This document shows positions 61,301-64,000 of a DNA stretch of 64,000 nt, one piece after another (position 1 is the first letter of the stretch; each line of letters begins with the position of its first letter). The DNA is from Rutidosis leptorrhynchoides. Its lineage: Eukaryota; Streptophyta; Magnoliopsida; Asterales; Asteraceae. A program made the translations under genes and the position numbers. A model generated the notes under the pieces. The model searched no databases and was not told the DNA's origin. It was given only the letters and a program-made list of their open reading frames with translations. The DNA is taken from NCBI RefSeq assembly GCF_046630445.1, contig NC_092343.1:138749501-138813500 (forward strand), written 5' to 3'.

Positions 61301-61528
61301 TATATGTCTCGTTTCGAAATCATTAAGTTAGTAGTCTTATTTTTACATATGTATTTCATTGTTAATACACTTAATAATATATTTACTTATCATTTAACAT
61401 AATTAACCAAGTGTATCAATATCTTAATATGATTCATATGTACCTAGTAAGACGTTGTTATAACGATAATCGTTATATATATCGTTTTCGAGTTTCTTAA
61501 ATTAATAGTCTCATTTTTATGTATATAA
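58372..61528 (-). repeat. Long LTR, minus orientation, of a Tekay-like family (left arm of inverted pair)
   Basis: On the plus strand it starts TGAAATGTCCCG, the reverse of an LTR end, and is related to the LTRs at 19,374 and 42,533 (shared GCGAGG...TTGACCTCTATATG segment near 58,425-58,445). It reads antiparallel to 61,529-64,000. Its distal end is not reached before 61,528, where the second LTR begins. No gene is present; the conserved short ORF at 60,816-61,049 is judged noncoding. Confidence 0.8.
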
Positions 61529-64000
61529 TGTAGTGACCCTAACTTTTCCATGTTTATATATATATTAACTGAAATTGTTATTTACATGATTAAGTGTTTC
61601 CAACATGTTAAGCAATCAAACTTGTTAAGACTTGATTAATTGAAATAGGTTTCATATAGACAATTGACCACCCAAGTTGACCGGTGATTCACGAACGTTA
61701 AAACTTGTAAAAACTATATGATGACATATATATGGATATATATATAGTTAACATGATACTATGATAAGTAAGAATATCATTAAGTATATTAACAATGAAC
61801 TACATATGTAAAAACAAGACTACTAACTTAATGATTTTTAAACGAGACATACATGTAACGATTATCGTTGTAAAGACATTTAATGTATATATATCATATT
61901 AAGAGATATTCATACATGATAATATCATGATAATATAATAATTTAAAATCTCATTTGATATTATAAACATTGGGTTAACAACATTTAACAAGATCGTTAA
62001 CCTAAAGGTTTCAAAACAACACTTACATGTAACAACTAACGATGACTTAACGACTCAGTTAAAATGTATATACATGTAGTGTTTTAATATGTATTTATAC
62101 ACTTTTGAAAGACTTCAATACACTTATCAAAATACTTCTACTTAACAAAAATGCTTACAATTACATCCTCGTTCAGTTTCATCAACAATTCTACTCGTAT
62201 GCACCCGTATTCATACTCGTACAATACACAGCTTTTAGATGTATGTACTATTGGTATATACACTCCAATGATCAGCTCTTAGCAGCCCATGTGAGTCACC
62301 TAACACATGTGGGAACCATCATTTGGTAACTAGCATGAAATATCTCATAAAATTACAAAAATATGAGTAATCATTCATGACTTATTTACATAAAAACAAA
62401 ATTACATATCCTTTATATCTAATCCATACACCAACGACCAAAAACACCTACAAACACTTTCATTCTTCAATTTTCTTCATCTAATTGATCTCTCTCAAGT
62501 TCTATCTTCAAGTTCTAAGTGTTCTTCATAAATTCCAAAAGTTCTAGTTTCATAAAATCAAGAATACTTTCAAGTTTGCTAGCTCACTTCCAATCTTGTA
62601 AGGTGATCATCCAACCTCAAGAAATCTTTGTTTCTTACAGTAGGTTATCATTCTAATACAAGGTAATAATCATATTCAAACTTTGGTTCAATTTTTATAA
62701 CTATAACAATCTTATTTCAAGTGATGATCTTACTTGAACTTGTTTTCGTGTCATGATTCTGCTTCAAGAACTTCGAGCCATCCAAGGATCCGTTGAAGCT
62801 AGATCCATTTTTCTCTTTTCCAGTAGGTTTATCCAATGAACTTAAGGTAGTAATGATGTTCATAACATCATTCGATTCATACATATAAAGCTATCTTATT
62901 CGAAGGTTTAAACTTGTAATCACTAGAACATAGTTTAGTTAATTCTAAACTTGTTCGCAAACAAAAGTTAATCCTTCTAACTTGACTTTTAAAATCAACT
63001 AAACACATGTTCTATATCTATATGATATGCTAACTTAATGATTTAAAACCCGGAAACACGAAAAACACCGTAAAACCGGATTTACGCCGTCGTAGTAACA
63101 CCGCGGGCTGTTTTAGGTTAGTTAATTAAAAACTATGATAAACTTTGATTTAAAAGTTGTTATTCTGAGAAAATGATTTTTATTATGAACATGAAACTAT
63201 ATCCAAAAATTATGGTTAAACTCAAAGTGGAAGTATGTTTTCTAAAATGGTCATCTAGACGTCGTTCTTTCGACTGAAATGACTACCTTTACAAAAACGA
63301 CTTGTAACTTATTTTTCCGACTATAAACCTATACTTTTTCTGTTTAGATTCATAAAATAGAGTTCAATATGAAACCATAGAAATTTGATTCACTCAAAAC
63401 GGATTTAAAATGAAGAAGTTATGGGTAAAACAAGATTGGATAATTTTTCTCATTTTAGCTACGTGAAAATTGGTAACAAATCTATTCCAACCATAACTTA
63501 ATCAACTTTTATTGTATATTATGTAATCTTGAGATACCATAGACACGTATACAATGTTTCGACCTATCATGTCGACACATCTATATATATTTTGGAACAA
63601 CCATAGACACTCTATATGTGAATGTTGGAGTTAGCTATACAGGGTTGAGGTTGATTCCAAAATATATATAGTTTGAGTTGTGATCAATACTGAGATACGT
63701 ATACACTGGGTCGTGGATTGCTTCAAGATAATATTTATCGATTTATTTCTGTACACCTAACTGTGGACAATTAGTTGTAGGTTACTAACGAGGACAGCTG
63801 ACTTAATAAACTTAAAACATCAAAATATATTAAAAGTGTTGTAAATATATTTTGAACATACTTTGATATAAATGTATATATTGTTATAGGTTCGTGAATC
63901 AACCAGTGGCCAAGTCTTACTTCCCGACGAAGTAAAAATCTGTGAAAGTGAGTTATAGTCCCACTTTTAAAATCTAATATTTTTGGGATGAGAATACATG
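61529..64000 (+). repeat. Long LTR, plus orientation, same family (right arm, runs off the window)
   Basis: It starts TGTAGTGACCC at 61,529 and is the inverted counterpart of the left arm: position p on one side matches about 123,155 minus p on the other, with high similarity from about 61,740 to the window end. It most likely inserted into the left arm. A TATA-like TTTATATC lies near 62,411, followed by a pyrimidine-rich transcribed-leader-like stretch (62,440-62,530). Confidence 0.8.

Noticed and set aside
60816..62329. A 77-residue ORF conserved in both arms of the inverted LTR pair (60,816-61,049 minus; 62,105-62,329 plus)
   Set aside because: It is conserved only because the LTRs are related. 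It lies upstream of the TATA-like site, and most of the differences between the two copies change the residue, which gives no sign of protein-level selection.
1..64000. CRISPR-like arrays or bacterial-style operons
   Set aside because: All regularly spaced repeats found are microsatellites, minisatellites or subterminal transposon repeats. Splice sites and element types are those of plants.

Overview
This is plant nuclear DNA made almost entirely of transposable elements nested inside one another. I found no intact cellular gene, rRNA, tRNA or CRISPR array. The element types (Sirevirus-like and other Ty1/copia, long-LTR Tekay/Del-like Ty3/gypsy, CACTA, hAT and Stowaway), the AT-rich microsatellites and captured exons of a phytepsin/cardosin-like aspartic protease point to a eudicot. 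I lean towards an asterid, probably Asteraceae; that last step is inference from family resemblance. 

Left half (1-38,415): one old Sirevirus-like Ty1/copia element on the minus strand forms the scaffold. Its PBS (38,151-38,162) and a short 5' LTR (about 38,165-38,415) lie at the right, and its 3' LTR lies left of the window. In transcription order it has a long leader, gag, protease, integrase, RT-RNase H, a cluster of polypurine tracts, a long spacer, and a degenerate extra ORF that runs off position 1. Three elements interrupt it: a CACTA transposon (30,718-37,264, TSD TTC) that carries aspartic-protease exons; a plus-strand Ty1/copia element (13,708-28,918, TSD AACTT) whose pol is cut off inside integrase and followed by a very long extra ORF; and a 3.26-kb solo LTR (10,119-13,379). 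The inner copia element is itself interrupted by a 3.93-kb Tekay-type solo LTR (19,374-23,306, TSD GCTGG), which contains a Stowaway MITE. That is four levels of nesting. 

Right half (38,416-64,000): a decayed plus-strand chromovirus (pol remains about 39,590-41,812) has a 3' LTR starting at 41,844. That LTR is split at 42,532 by a complete minus-strand LTR element of 12.9 kb (42,533-55,399, TSD GTGTT). The inserted element has 4.3-4.4-kb LTRs, only a 4.1-kb internal region, a gag-like remnant and no visible pol. The split LTR resumes at 55,400-58,371 and holds a 737-bp hAT element (8-bp TSD). The window ends in two related long LTRs in opposite orientation (58,372-61,528 minus; 61,529-64,000 plus), which form a large inverted repeat. 

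These parts do not form a pathway. The functional story is capture, truncation and nesting: several elements (the CACTA, the inner copia and the large LTR element) look non-autonomous and would depend on proteins made elsewhere. I saw no new defence or metabolic system. The most interesting items are the gene-capturing CACTA, the copia element that lost pol but kept a long extra ORF, the dispersed GATTCGCAGG motif of the Sirevirus-like element, and a small antisense ORF predicted to make a two-helix membrane peptide.
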